Shown here: one piece after another, positions 8,844-19,808 of the stretch
Numbering within the stretch: position 1 is the first letter of the stretch
How the letters are laid out: every line of letters starts with the position of its first letter
Source of the DNA: Curtobacterium sp. PhB115
GTDB lineage: Bacteria; Actinomycetota; Actinomycetes; Actinomycetales; Microbacteriaceae
Reading direction: 5' to 3'
Length of the DNA: 64,000 nucleotides
Assembly (NCBI RefSeq): GCF_003752025.1
Contig: NZ_RJKR01000007.1
Location: forward strand, 310,001 to 374,000
Position numbers and translations under genes: made by a program
Notes under the pieces: generated by a model
What the model saw: only the letters and a program-made list of their open reading frames with translations
Database searches by the model: none
Told to the model about the DNA's origin: nothing

Positions 8844-10438
8844 CGGCGCAGTCCGATCCGGAGGTAGTCGAACTCGAAGCCGAACTCCGAGTAGTTCACG
8901 ACGTCGCGGGAGAGCCCCACGAGCCGGTCGCCGAACATCGGGGTCATGTCGGCCCCGTCCTCGACCACGAGCCGCTGGGCGTCCTGGTAGAGCGTCAGCC
9001 GCTTGGCGTCGTCCATCTCGGCCCGGGCGTCGTCGAGGAGCCCGTCGAAGGTCTTGTTCGACCACGCGCTCTCGTTGTACGACGACCCGGTGCGGAAGAT
9101 CTGGTTGAGCAGCTGGTCGATCGGCCGGCCGGTGAACCAGTAGCTCACCATCAATGGCTTCTGCATCCAGATCTGCGTGTAGTACGAGTCCGAGCTGGCG
9201 TTGCGCACCGTGAGCGTGATGCCCGCGTCCGCAACGGCATCCCGGTAGGCGACCGCCATCGGGGTGAACACCGACTCGTAGGACGACGTGTAGATCGAGG
9301 TCCGGAACCCGTCGTGGCCGGCCTGCTTGAGCAGTGCCTTCGCCTTGTCCGGGTCGTACTCGCGATGGTCGTCGACGAACGCGGCGAGCTGCGGCGGCAC
9401 CGGGTTGTCCCACCCGGCCGAACCGGTTCCCTGCAGCGCGGTGTCGACGACCTTCCGAGGGTCTTACGCGAGCTTCATCGCCTGACGGACGCGCGGGTCG
9501 CTGAACTCGTCGCTCGTGGCGAGCATCGGGATCGTGTACCACTGCGCGTTCTTCGAGCGGGCGACCGTGGCGCGGTCGGACGCCGACACCACACGGGCGG
9601 TCGCGAAGTCCAGGTTCGTCTGCGAGATCAGGTCGATCTGCCCCGCGAGCAGGGCGTTGACGCGCGCCGTGGTGTCCTGGATCGAGTAGAAGTCGATGCC
9701 GTCCAGTGCTGGCCGTCCGGCGAAGTGGTCGTCGAACGCCTCGACGCTGCCGGCTCCGGCCGGGGTGAACGAGGAGAGCTTGAACGGCCCGGTGCCGATC
9801 CCGGTGCGACCGATGTCCGCGATCGCGTCGGCGGGCACGATGTAGCACTGGTACGCGGTCAGGAGTGACGGGAACTCGGCGTTCGGCTTCGTCAGCGAGA
9901 AGCGCAGCGTGTACGGGTCCGTCGCGCGCATCGAGTCGGCGTCCATCACCTCGCCGAGGACACCGGCCTGCGGGCTGCCGGTCTTCTCGTCGAGGATGTG
10001 CCGGATGCTCGCGACGGCGTCGTCGGCGGTGAAGCGTGACCCGTCGTGGAACGTCACGCCGCGGCGGAGTGAGAACGTCCACTCGGTGCCGTCGGCGTTC
10101 GCGGACCACTCCTCGGCGAGGTCGGGCACGGTGGTGCCCTGTTCGTCGAGCTTGACGAGTCGGTTGTAGAGCGCGCCGAGGTACTCGTAGGCCGACAGCG
10201 AGCTGGCGGAGTCGAGGGTCTCCGCGGCGGATGCGGCCGGACGGGCGATCCGGAGCCGTCCACCGCGCCGGGCGATGCCGGTTGCCGCGGCTTCGGGGAT
10301 GGTCGGGGTGCCGGCGGCGCCGGAGCTGCACCCGGTGAGCGTGAGCAGGCCGAGACCTGCGAGACCGGCGGCGCCGGTGAGGAGCGCACGACGGCTCGGG
10401 CCGCGGGCGTTCCGGGGGTCGGTGACGATGGGCTGCAT
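8840..10438 (-). pseudogene. Extracellular solute-binding protein, family 5, interrupted by an in-frame TAA
   Basis: This would be a 532-aa lipoprotein that captures peptides for the DppBCDF-type transporter encoded downstream. The N-terminus has twin Arg followed by a hydrophobic stretch and lipobox (SRRALLTGAAG, then LLTLTGC), so Tat-dependent lipoprotein export is likely. Family SBP_bac_5 features follow, such as LRIARPAASAAETLDSA and WTFSLRRGVTFHDGSRFTA. A TAA stop at 9464-9466 falls inside the conserved segment MKLA(stop)DPRKVVDTALQGTG, and the same frame stays open for another 207 codons to 8840, where it overlaps the permease start. A single change (for example TAC to TAA) explains it. 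It is a nonsense mutation or a sequence error. ATG at 10438 follows AGGAGGGG. Confidence 0.88.
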
Positions 10439-10458
10439 TCGGGGTGGCCCCTCCTGTA

Positions 10459-10476
10459 ATCGTTCCGGTGAACGAT
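10459..10476. promoter_or_regulatory. Candidate TetR operator before the peptide-transporter operon
   Basis: Perfect inverted repeat ATCGTTC-CGGT-GAACGAT, 21-38 bases before the binding-protein start codon and so in the promoter/leader region. The operon's last gene encodes a TetR regulator, whose family usually binds such short palindromes near its own operon. Binding is inferred. Confidence 0.6.
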
Positions 10477-10673
10477 AGAGGGCCTGGTCCGATCCCCCAA
10501 GTCCGGCGATCTCGGTTCCCGCACCGGGCCGCGGCACCCGATCGGCAGCGCTCCGCGGATCCCGGACCCGCGGTGGACCGCCCGGACGGGGACCGAACGT
10601 TTACCAAGCCGTTACACGGGAACGCTCCGCGCACGGAATGATCGTCACAGCACGGTCGACGTGAGGAGCAGCG

Positions 10674-11267
10674 ATGGCGACGTTCACCAGAGGGTTCGGC
10701 GGTCGGCGGGACGACCACGACGCCGGACGGATCCCGCCGGGTCAGACACTCGTCCGCGACTGGCCGGTGCTGTCCGCCGGGGCGACGCCCGACATCGCCC
10801 CCGCCGACTGGAGCTTCTCGATCCGGACCGAGTCCGGCGTGCACGAGTGGTCGTGGGACGAGGTCCAGGCCCTCGGGGTCGAGGACGTCACGGTCGACAT
10901 CCACTGCGTCACGCACTGGACCAAGCTCGACATGCCTTGGCGCGGGGTGCCGCTCGACCGCTTCTTCGAGGACGTCGAGACCGAGCTCGACTACTGCATG
11001 GTGCACAGCTACGGCGGCTACACCACGAACGTCCCGCTCGACGAGTTGCTCGACGGCAAGGCCTGGGTCGCGTTCGAGGCCGACGGTGAACCCCTCGACC
11101 CCGAGCACGGCGGTCCCGCGCGGCTCCTCGTCCCGCACCTGTACTTCTGGAAGAGCGCGAAGTGGGTGCGCGGGATCGTCATGCAGTCGGACGACGAGCC
11201 CGGCTTCTGGGAGAACGCCGGCTACAACCTGCACGGCGACCCGTGGAAGGAAGAGCGGTACTGGTGA
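10674..11267 (+). CDS. Sulfite oxidase-like molybdopterin-dependent oxidoreductase
   Basis: 197 aa, the size of the short SUOX/YedY-fold proteins. The oxidoreductase molybdopterin-binding fold is recognisable from WSFSIRTESGVHEWSWDEVQ through VDIHCVTHWTKLDMPWRGV. The cysteine in HCVTHW, about residue 82, is the expected molybdenum ligand. The segment CMVHSYGGYTTNVPLDELLD and the end (VRGIVMQSDDEPGFWENAGY) match this subfamily. No signal peptide is seen, so it is probably cytosolic. The flavin reductase gene that follows in GTGA overlap is a likely electron partner. Its natural substrate is unknown. GTGAGGAGCAGCG precedes the ATG. Confidence 0.93.
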   Translation: MATFTRGFGGRRDDHDAGRIPPGQTLVRDWPVLSAGATPDIAPADWSFSIRTESGVHEWSWDEVQALGVEDVTVDIHCVTHWTKLDMPWRGVPLDRFFEDVETELDYCMVHSYGGYTTNVPLDELLDGKAWVAFEADGEPLDPEHGGPARLLVPHLYFWKSAKWVRGIVMQSDDEPGFWENAGYNLHGDPWKEERYW

Positions 11268-12067
11268 GCGCGTCCGCGCCCTCCGACACCGGCCTGGAGG
11301 CACGCCCCGCGTCCGGTGGGCCGGCCTCGGCGACCCGGCGGCCGGCCTGGCACCCGGCGACCGTCGCGGCGGTCGCCGTCGAGACGCCGAACGCCAGGCG
11401 GATCGACCTCGAGGTACCGACCTGGCCGGGCAACGACGCCGGGCAGCACCTCGACCTGCGCCTCACCGCAGAGGACGGCTACCAGGCATCCCGCTCGTAC
11501 TCGATCGCGTCGTCCGGTGACGGGACGCGGGTGGTGCTCGCGGTCGATCGGGTGGACGGCGGCGAGGTCTCCCCGTTCCTCGTCGACGCCGTCGAGGTCG
11601 GCGACGCGCTCGAGGTGCACGGTCCGCTCGGCGGCTGGTTCGTCTGGCGCCCCGGCGCCTCGTCGCGTCCGGTGCAGCTCATCGCCGGCGGATCGGGGAT
11701 CGTCCCGCTGCTGGCCATGGTCACCGCGCACGCGACGGCCGACGATCCGGCGCCGTTCCGCCTGCTCGCCGCGGTGCGGACGCCCGACGACGTCTTCTTC
11801 CGGGCAGAGGTGGACGGCGCGGTCGCGGCCGCCGCCCCCCTCGAGGTCACCTACGTGTACAGCCGGACCGCTCCCCCAGCGTCCGCGGTGCCGGCCGGAC
11901 GGCTGACCCGTGACTCCCTTGCCTCGGCGGTCTTCCCACCGGACGCCGGCGCCCGGGTCTACGTCTGCGGTTCGACGCCCTTCGTCGAGCAGGTGCTCCG
12001 GTGGCTCGGTGAGCTCGGGCACGACCTCACCGACGTCCGGGCCGAACGGTTCGGGGGCAACGGATGA
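11264..12067 (+). CDS. FAD/NAD(P)-binding oxidoreductase of the ferredoxin reductase family
   Basis: 267 aa from a GTG overlapping the previous stop. A flavin-binding barrel carries the FAD motif RSYSIASSGDG, and the nucleotide-binding half has GGSGIVPLLAM and the C-terminal VYVCGSTPFVEQVLRWL. There is no iron-sulfur domain. It probably passes electrons from NAD(P)H to the molybdenum enzyme encoded upstream, since these genes are found together as a unit. The first 25 residues (containing DTGLEARPASGG) look like an extra leader and coincide with a short dispersed DNA repeat, so translation might instead begin further in. Confidence 0.9.
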   Translation: MSASAPSDTGLEARPASGGPASATRRPAWHPATVAAVAVETPNARRIDLEVPTWPGNDAGQHLDLRLTAEDGYQASRSYSIASSGDGTRVVLAVDRVDGGEVSPFLVDAVEVGDALEVHGPLGGWFVWRPGASSRPVQLIAGGSGIVPLLAMVTAHATADDPAPFRLLAAVRTPDDVFFRAEVDGAVAAAAPLEVTYVYSRTAPPASAVPAGRLTRDSLASAVFPPDAGARVYVCGSTPFVEQVLRWLGELGHDLTDVRAERFGGNG

Positions 12068-12324
12068 CGCTCGTCGACGGCAACGCCCTCGCCGGGGCGC
12101 TCACCGAACTGCTCGGTCCGGACCCGACGGTCACCGTCCTGCGCTGCGCCGGCTGCGGGTCGCTCGGCCCGGTCGCCCTCGCCGCCGTGTACCGCACGGC
12201 GATGGGGTCGGTCGCGCGGTGCCGCGACTGTGACACGGTGCTCGTCACCGTCGTCGATGCCGGGGAGCAGCGGTGGGTCGCCCTCCCCGGGACCCGAGCG
12301 GTGCTGGAGCCCGTACCGGAGTAG
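12064..12324 (+). CDS. Small DUF6510-like protein with two CxxC pairs
   Basis: 86 aa, starting in an ATGA overlap with the reductase gene. Cysteine pairs CAGC (about residues 28-31) and CRDC (about 53-56) look like a zinc ribbon. The remainder is short beta-strand-like segments. Proteins of this type follow the molybdenum-oxidoreductase/flavin-reductase pair in other actinobacteria, so a shared role is likely, but the function is not known. Confidence 0.8.
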   Translation: MTLVDGNALAGALTELLGPDPTVTVLRCAGCGSLGPVALAAVYRTAMGSVARCRDCDTVLVTVVDAGEQRWVALPGTRAVLEPVPE

Positions 12325-12617
12325 CCGGATGGAGTGCAACGTCCCACAGCGTGTCGTGCGGCATCGTTGCGGGATTCCGCAAGCCGGGCAACACCGACCC
12401 ACCCGAACGAGGCACGGCTCCGGATCACTCCTCGGGACTTCGCCTGGCCACCCACCGGCGCGGTCCCGTCCCGGGGTGACGGTGCCCCTGCGTCCGGTGG
12501 GCGCGGGTACCCGAAGCCTGCGCACACCGGGCATCGTGGGGGCACCGGGCCGTGGAACGACGGAACCCCCGGGGCGACTCGTGATCGAGCTGTTCCGGGG
12601 GTTCTTCGTGCTTTCGA
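12325..12617. other. Intergenic stretch without a recognisable gene
   Basis: No frame here shows convincing codon usage or a start with a ribosome site. Its only clear element is a hairpin near the right end, listed separately as the tRNA-Gly terminator. Confidence 0.6.
12563..12604 (-). terminator. Terminator hairpin of tRNA-Gly
   Basis: GAACCCCCGG (12563-12572) pairs with CCGGGGGTTC (12595-12604). It lies 14 bases beyond the 3' end of the minus-strand tRNA-Gly, and a related hairpin follows the tRNA cluster near 21.8 kb. Confidence 0.6.
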
Positions 12618-12688
12618 GCGGATGACGAGATTCGAACTCGCGACCCTCACCTTGGCAAGGTGATGCGCTACCACTGCGCCACATCCGC
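12618..12688 (-). tRNA. tRNA-Gly (anticodon GCC)
   Basis: A 71-nt cloverleaf: acceptor GCGGATG/CATCCGC, anticodon loop TTGCCAA, T-arm GCGAG-TTCGAAT-CTCGT. No CCA is encoded. The sequence is identical to the tRNA-Gly at 22116-22186, so the two loci are paralogous copies. Confidence 0.97.
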
Positions 12689-12801
12689 GTTCGCACGCCC
12701 TGTCGGCCGTGCAGCAGTGACTCTACCCGATCCCGGACCCGATCCCCGGTTTCCACCGGTGATCCGGGCGTGTCCGGTCCTGGCAGAGTTCGATCGACAG
12801 C

Positions 12802-13008
12802 ATGAGCTACGTGCACGACAACCCCGGCGGGACCGAGGCCCACGGCGTCGACCTGATCGACGGCGACACCCCCGCGATCCGGATCCTGGTGCACGGTGAC
12901 CTGCCCACCACGATCGAGCACGAGGGGCGCACCTGGCTCGCCACCGGTGACGCGCACGACGACGGTGACGACCAGGCACCGCCGATCGCGATCTACCGGC
13001 CGGTCTGA
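12802..13008 (+). CDS. Small hypothetical protein, 68 aa
   Basis: I do not recognise this protein. It is acidic and His/Asp-rich with no membrane segment: MSYVHDNPGGTEAHG at the start, then RILVHGDLPTTIEHEG and WLATGDAHDDGDDQ. Third codon positions are almost all G or C, as in neighbouring genes, which supports real coding. The ribosome site is weak. The gene is convergent with leuA, whose stop lies 17 bases beyond. Confidence 0.6.
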   Translation: MSYVHDNPGGTEAHGVDLIDGDTPAIRILVHGDLPTTIEHEGRTWLATGDAHDDGDDQAPPIAIYRPV

Positions 13009-13024
13009 CCGGCGCGGGCGGGAG

Positions 13025-15574
<2,550 letters not shown>

Positions 15575-15612
15575 CCGCGCAGACTGCGCGGCCCGACGAC
15601 GGCTGCCCGGCG

Positions 15613-16992
15613 TCAGTGCCCCCGGACGTCGCCCGTCAGCAGCACGTGCTCGACCCCGACGCTGAGTTCGTCGTGCAGGGTGTCCGCGAAGTACTGCCCG
15701 GCCCCGAGCCCGAGCAGGTGCGCGACCGCAGCCGCCGCGTCGGGGTACCCGGGGTTCCACTCGTCGTGCAGGAACGCCTGGACGTGACCGGTCTCGTGCA
15801 CCACGACGGCTCCGACGTGCTCGTGGCCGTCGACGCCCTCGAGCACCGCGTCGTACACGACGGGTTCGGTGTCGTCCCCGAGCGGGTCGAGGTGGACCTC
15901 GCCGATCCCCGGCCACTCGGTGCGGACGGGCGGCAGGTCGGGCGCGTGCAGGTGCGGGGTCCGCTCGTCCTCCGCCGACTCGACCGTGCCGGTCGCCAGG
16001 TACTCGTCGACGACCTCGTGCACGCGGGTGTGCAGGTCCGGCTCGTACTGCCACCAGCGCTCGTGGACGGCGCGGAGCCACGCCTGGGTGACGGGGTCTG
16101 CGGCCGCCGAGATGCCGACGAGCTGCGGTGCGGTACCCGGCGTGCCGACCACCTCGAGCTGCTCGTCGTGGGTCTCGACGGTGATCGACCCGGTCGCCGG
16201 GTCGGCGTGCACCCCGTGGACGTCCTCCGGGGCGCCCGCCCAGAGGTCCGCGGACAGCTTCGGCGGCAGCGGGAAGGGCACCGCGACGGCGGGCAGGGTC
16301 AGGGCGTGCTCGACGGCGTCGCCGAGCCAGACGTCGTCCGCGCGGGAACCGGCGACGATCCCGCCGGTCGCCGCGTCGGTCGCGAGCCGGTCGACCTCGT
16401 CCTGGTCGGCGTTCATCGAGGCGAAGACGCTCGTGTCGGCCCACTGCACGAACTCGCCGGCGCTGCGGTCCTCGTCGGTGAAGGGGACGTCCCACACGGT
16501 CGGGTCGGTCAACACGAAGGACGCCGACCGGCCAGCGGGGCCACGTCGCACGGCGCGGAGCAGCGCGGGCACCAGGCCGGGCAACTCGCGGTACGCCTCC
16601 CCCACGCTGACGCGGTCGATGGCGAGCAGGTCGGGCTTGCCGAGCATGTGGGCCGCGGACTCCTGCAGTTCGAGGAGCTCCTCGCCCGTGGAGTCACGGA
16701 CGGCCGCGGCGGTGGCGAAGGCCCCGGCGACGTCGGAGACCTGGAACGCGAGGACCAGCGACTCGACGGACTCGGGTTCGCGGGCCGTGAACGCGGTGAC
16801 CTCGGCCACCGGCACGGCCTCGGACTCGTCGTCCGTCAGCGGCACGCGCACGTCGATCACCCAGCGGTCGATGTCCTGTCCGGGGAACCCGTCACCGTCC
16901 TCGTCCGCGACGGTGATGTGCACGAGGCGCAACGACCCGTCCCACGCGTCGTGCACGGCTCGGGCGATGGCGGCGTCCTGGTCGTCGTTCAC
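15613..16992 (-). CDS. Conserved acidic hypothetical protein, 459 aa
   Basis: I do not recognise a family. The protein is soluble and strongly acidic, with no signal peptide or membrane helix. The N-terminal part (AVHDAWDGSLRLVHITVADE, then EVTAFTAREPESVESLVL) reads like an alpha/beta fold. The middle carries PPKLSADLWAGAPEDVHGV, and the C-terminal part contains VVVHETGHVQAFLHDEWNPG. HETGH formally fits the HExxH zinc-protease pattern, but there is no further support. A perfect inverted repeat lies about 50 bases before the start codon. Codon usage is typical for the window, so it is a native gene. Confidence 0.8.
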   Translation of the reverse strand: MNDDQDAAIARAVHDAWDGSLRLVHITVADEDGDGFPGQDIDRWVIDVRVPLTDDESEAVPVAEVTAFTAREPESVESLVLAFQVSDVAGAFATAAAVRDSTGEELLELQESAAHMLGKPDLLAIDRVSVGEAYRELPGLVPALLRAVRRGPAGRSASFVLTDPTVWDVPFTDEDRSAGEFVQWADTSVFASMNADQDEVDRLATDAATGGIVAGSRADDVWLGDAVEHALTLPAVAVPFPLPPKLSADLWAGAPEDVHGVHADPATGSITVETHDEQLEVVGTPGTAPQLVGISAAADPVTQAWLRAVHERWWQYEPDLHTRVHEVVDEYLATGTVESAEDERTPHLHAPDLPPVRTEWPGIGEVHLDPLGDDTEPVVYDAVLEGVDGHEHVGAVVVHETGHVQAFLHDEWNPGYPDAAAAVAHLLGLGAGQYFADTLHDELSVGVEHVLLTGDVRGH

Positions 16993-17041
16993 GGCGTCAA
17001 CGCTAGTGCCGCGTGTGCTGACCGGTCGACGCGCGCGTCGA

Positions 17042-17060
17042 GACCACGTCGACCGTGGTC
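17042..17060. promoter_or_regulatory. Inverted repeat upstream of the 459-aa hypothetical gene
   Basis: GACCACG-TCGAC-CGTGGTC, perfect 7-bp arms, 50-68 bases before the start codon at 16992. The size and place fit an operator. The regulator is unknown. Confidence 0.35.
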
Positions 17061-17080
17061 CGACCGGTGCGGCGGACGTC

Positions 17081-17117
17081 CGCCGTCAGGACGGGGATCA
17101 GGGCCGTCCTGACGGCG
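17081..17117 (-). terminator. Hairpin overlapping the stop of the 60-aa gene
   Basis: CGCCGTCAGGACGG (17081-17094) pairs with CCGTCCTGACGGCG (17104-17117). It includes the stop codon of the small minus-strand gene and would end its transcript. Confidence 0.5.
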
Positions 17118-17280
17118 GGGTCGACGTCACCGGTGCACGCCGGGGTGGCGTGCCGCTGGGTGTGGTGACGTGGTCCCGACCGATCCCGCAGAAGCAGACG
17201 AGCCGGATCGGGGTGCCGTCGTGGAGCTGGTGGAACGTCTCGACGTGCGGGACGGGGGCGGGGGCGGGGACGTCGGTCAT
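17098..17280 (-). CDS. Small hypothetical protein, 60 aa
   Basis: I do not recognise it. The ATG start at 17280 has GAAGG about 8 bases upstream. Features are a Pro-rich N-terminus (VPAPAPVPHVE), a central IRLVCFCGIGRDH with two Cys flanking Phe, and a Pro/Thr-rich tail. Nearly every third codon base is G or C. It is divergent from the TetR gene, and the palindrome in the shared 141-base gap could regulate both. A longer frame reading to 17730 crosses the TetR gene and is rejected. Confidence 0.5.
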   Translation of the reverse strand: MTDVPAPAPVPHVETFHQLHDGTPIRLVCFCGIGRDHVTTPSGTPPRRAPVTSTPPSGRP

Positions 17281-17335
17281 GCGATGGGCCTTCAGAGCTG
17301 CCGGAGGGATGCCATGAATCGACAGTGGCTCACGG

Positions 17336-17359
17336 TTCGTAAGACGATCGTATTGCGAA
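17336..17359. promoter_or_regulatory. 24-bp imperfect palindrome, candidate ScbR/ArpA-like operator
   Basis: The core ACGATCGT is symmetric and the outer parts pair (TTCG ... CGAA), with only two mismatched pairs over 24 bases. It sits 63 bases before the TetR start at 17422 and 56 bases before the divergent 60-aa gene. The length and symmetry fit the operators of gamma-butyrolactone-receptor-type TetR proteins. Confidence 0.6.
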
Positions 17360-17421
17360 TCCTCGTTGCTCCGCGTCCCTCCTTCGGGGGCCGCGTGCCG
17401 AGGAACCAATAGGGTGAAACG

Positions 17422-18066
17422 GTGCCCCACCGTCGTGAAGAACAGAAAGCGATGACGCGGCAGGCGATCATCACGGCAGCGGCCGCCGAGTTCGCGGTGC
17501 GGGGCTTCGAGGCCACGACGTACTCGTCCATCGCGGCGGCGATGGGCAAGCAGAAGTCGGCGGTCGGCTACCACCACTTCGCCTCCAAGGAGGAGATCGC
17601 GCTCGCGGTGGTGGCGGAGCAACGGCAGCGTTGGTCGGCGATCGTCGAACGCGTGGAGGCCGCGACCGAGCCGGGACTGGTCCGCCTCTTCGTGCTGCTG
17701 CTCGATGCCGTCGAGGACGCTCGAGAACACGCGCTCGCCCGGGCGACGGTCCGGCTGCTCGTCGAGGCGCGCACCGTCGGCCTGGTGTTCCCCCGGTCAC
17801 CGTTCGGCTGGCGTGCTGCCGTCCAGCAGCAGGTCCAGACCGCCATCGACGCGGGCGTGATCCCGGCCGGAGCATCGGCGGAAGCGCTCACCGCCCGGCT
17901 CCTGAACGCGAGTTTCGGGGTGTTCGAGGTGGAGAACCGAGGGCTGCAGCCGGCCGACACCGTCGCGAACCTCCGCGCGCTCTGGGCGGATCTGCTCAGT
18001 GCCGCGGGCGTGGCCGATGCCGGGTCCGTCATCGCCGAGGCGGGGGGCCTCACGCGCACCCGCTGA
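17422..18066 (+). CDS. TetR-family regulator resembling ScbR/ArpA autoregulator receptors
   Basis: 214 aa from a GTG. The helix-turn-helix spans about residues 12-58: AIITAAAAEFAVRGFEATTY, SSIAAAMGKQKSAVGYHHF, SKEEIALAVVAEQRQRW. The YHHF-ASKEE-A-AVV-EQ-RW pattern is close to that of butyrolactone-receptor regulators (ScbR, BarA, ArpA). The C-terminal part has SPFGWRAAVQQQVQTAIDAG and VIPAGASAEALTARLLNASF, also seen in that group. Such proteins repress until a small signalling lactone binds. No lactone synthase (AfsA-like) is present in this window. A palindrome upstream suggests autoregulation. Confidence 0.85.
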   Translation: MPHRREEQKAMTRQAIITAAAAEFAVRGFEATTYSSIAAAMGKQKSAVGYHHFASKEEIALAVVAEQRQRWSAIVERVEAATEPGLVRLFVLLLDAVEDAREHALARATVRLLVEARTVGLVFPRSPFGWRAAVQQQVQTAIDAGVIPAGASAEALTARLLNASFGVFEVENRGLQPADTVANLRALWADLLSAAGVADAGSVIAEAGGLTRTR

Positions 18067-18151
18067 GCCGGAACCGGACTCCCGACCCGACGCCCTGGCA
18101 CGCTGAACGTATGATCCGAAGCACCACTCGTCGAGGAAGACGGAGCCCGGC

Positions 18152-19759
18152 ATGACCAGCACGACCCCGACCGCCGCCACCAGCGGAACCGCCCGACCGC
18201 ACCGGGCCACCGCGTCCGTCGCCGCGATCCTCGCCGAGTCCGCCGCGCGGTACCCGGACGACGTCGCCGTGATCGTCGGAGACCAGCGCACCACGTACGC
18301 GGAGCTCTGGGCCGAGACCCTCGCCTACGCGGGGGCGCTCCGGGCCGAGGGCGTCGCCGAGGGATCGCGGGTCGCCATGCTCGTGCCGAACGTCGCGGAC
18401 TTCCCCCGGGTCTACTACGCCACCCTGGCACTCGGCGCTGTCGTGGTGCCCGTGCACGCGCTCCTCAAGCGACGCGAGATCGACTACCTGCTCCGCGACA
18501 GCGGTGCGACCCTGCTCGTCTGCGCCGCACCGCTGCTCGCCGAGGGCGCGGCCGGCGCCGAGCTCGCCGGCGTCGACGTCGTGACCGTCCTCGCGCCTGC
18601 CGAGTCGTCGGAGCACCACCGCCTCGAATCACTGGCGGAGACGACGGAGCCGCTCGACATCTACGTGCCCCGCGACCCGTTCGACACCGCGACGATCCTG
18701 TACACGAGCGGCACCACCGGACAGCCGAAGGGGGCAGAGGGCTCGCACTTCTCGCTCCTGGAGCAGGCGAACACGAACCTCATGAGCACGTTCGACATGC
18801 ACCGGGGCGACGTCCTGCTCGGCGCCCTGCCGCTCTTCCACACCTTCGGGCAGACCTGCACGATGAACACCGGGTTCCGGGCCGGCGCGACGATCGTGAT
18901 GCTGCCGAAGTTCGACGGCGACACTGCCCTCGCGGCGATGGTCGAGCACGGCTGCGGCATCTTCATGGGCGTCCCGACCATGTACATGGCGCTGCTCGAC
19001 GCGGCGACGCGCTCCGACGCCCGCCCGGCGCTCCGCTACGCGATCTCGGGTGGGGCCTCCCTGCCGATGGCCGTGCTGGAACGGTTCCAGACCGTCTTCG
19101 ACGCGCCGATCCACGAGGGCTACGGACTCACCGAGACCTCCCCCGTCGCGACGTTCAACCACGTCGGCCGTCCGCCGCACCCCGGCACGATCGGCACGCC
19201 GATCTGGGGCGTCGACGTCGAGATCGCTGACCCGGAGACCCCGGACGCGATCGTGCTGCTGCCGCGCGGCGAGATCGGCGAGCTCGTGATCCGCGGGCAC
19301 AACCTGATGAACGGGTACCTCGACCGCCCCGAGGACACGGCTGAGGCGATCGTCGACGGCTGGTTCCGCACCGGTGACCTCGGCACGAAGGACGACGAGG
19401 GCTACCTGACGATCGTCGACCGCACCAAGGACATGATCATCCGCAACGGCTACAACGTGTACCCGCGTCAGGTCGAGGAGGTCCTCGCGGCGCACCCCGA
19501 CGTCGCCATGGCCGCGGTCTTCGGGGTGCCGCACGAGCTGCACGGGCAGGAGATCGAGGCAGCGGTCGTGCTGCGCGCCGAGGCCACCGTCACCGCAGAC
19601 GAACTCGTGCACCACGTCGCCGACCAGATCGCGGCGTACAAGTACCCCCGTGTCGTGCACGTCGTCGACGCACTCCCGCTCGGCCCCAGCGGCAAGGTGC
19701 TGAAGCGCACGCTCGTCGAGCAGTTCAGCGCGCAGCCGGAGGCTGCCAGCGCCTCCTGA
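18152..19759 (+). CDS. Long-chain-fatty-acid--CoA ligase (AMP-binding)
   Basis: 535 aa, adenylate-forming superfamily. It activates a fatty acid with ATP and CoA to acyl-CoA, feeding beta-oxidation or lipid synthesis. Motifs: P-loop-like ILYTSGTTGQPKGAEGSH (about 188-205), GYGLTETSPVA (about 328), DGWFRTGDLGTKDDEGYL (about 406) and the C-terminal catalytic Lys in GPSGKVLKRTL (about 513). The N-terminal 20 residues are a low-complexity leader. ATG at 18152 has GGAAGACGGAG upstream. An acyl-CoA oxidase 11 kb downstream could act in the same pathway. A strong hairpin follows the gene. Confidence 0.95.
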   Translation: MTSTTPTAATSGTARPHRATASVAAILAESAARYPDDVAVIVGDQRTTYAELWAETLAYAGALRAEGVAEGSRVAMLVPNVADFPRVYYATLALGAVVVPVHALLKRREIDYLLRDSGATLLVCAAPLLAEGAAGAELAGVDVVTVLAPAESSEHHRLESLAETTEPLDIYVPRDPFDTATILYTSGTTGQPKGAEGSHFSLLEQANTNLMSTFDMHRGDVLLGALPLFHTFGQTCTMNTGFRAGATIVMLPKFDGDTALAAMVEHGCGIFMGVPTMYMALLDAATRSDARPALRYAISGGASLPMAVLERFQTVFDAPIHEGYGLTETSPVATFNHVGRPPHPGTIGTPIWGVDVEIADPETPDAIVLLPRGEIGELVIRGHNLMNGYLDRPEDTAEAIVDGWFRTGDLGTKDDEGYLTIVDRTKDMIIRNGYNVYPRQVEEVLAAHPDVAMAAVFGVPHELHGQEIEAAVVLRAEATVTADELVHHVADQIAAYKYPRVVHVVDALPLGPSGKVLKRTLVEQFSAQPEAASAS

Positions 19760-19808
19760 CCGACGCGACGTCCGTGCGGGTGCTGCTGGTGGCCGTGGAC
19801 GGGACCGG

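Noticed and set aside
7794-11303. A 1169-codon open frame on the minus strand spanning the permease and binding-protein region
   Set aside because: Only its last 349 codons (from 8843) read as a DppB permease. The rest is an Arg/Pro/His-rich shadow of the binding-protein and oxidoreductase genes and has no family features.
12334-12663. Possible 109-aa gene before tRNA-Gly
   Set aside because: It runs into the tRNA gene, lacks a ribosome site and shows no consistent third-position bias.
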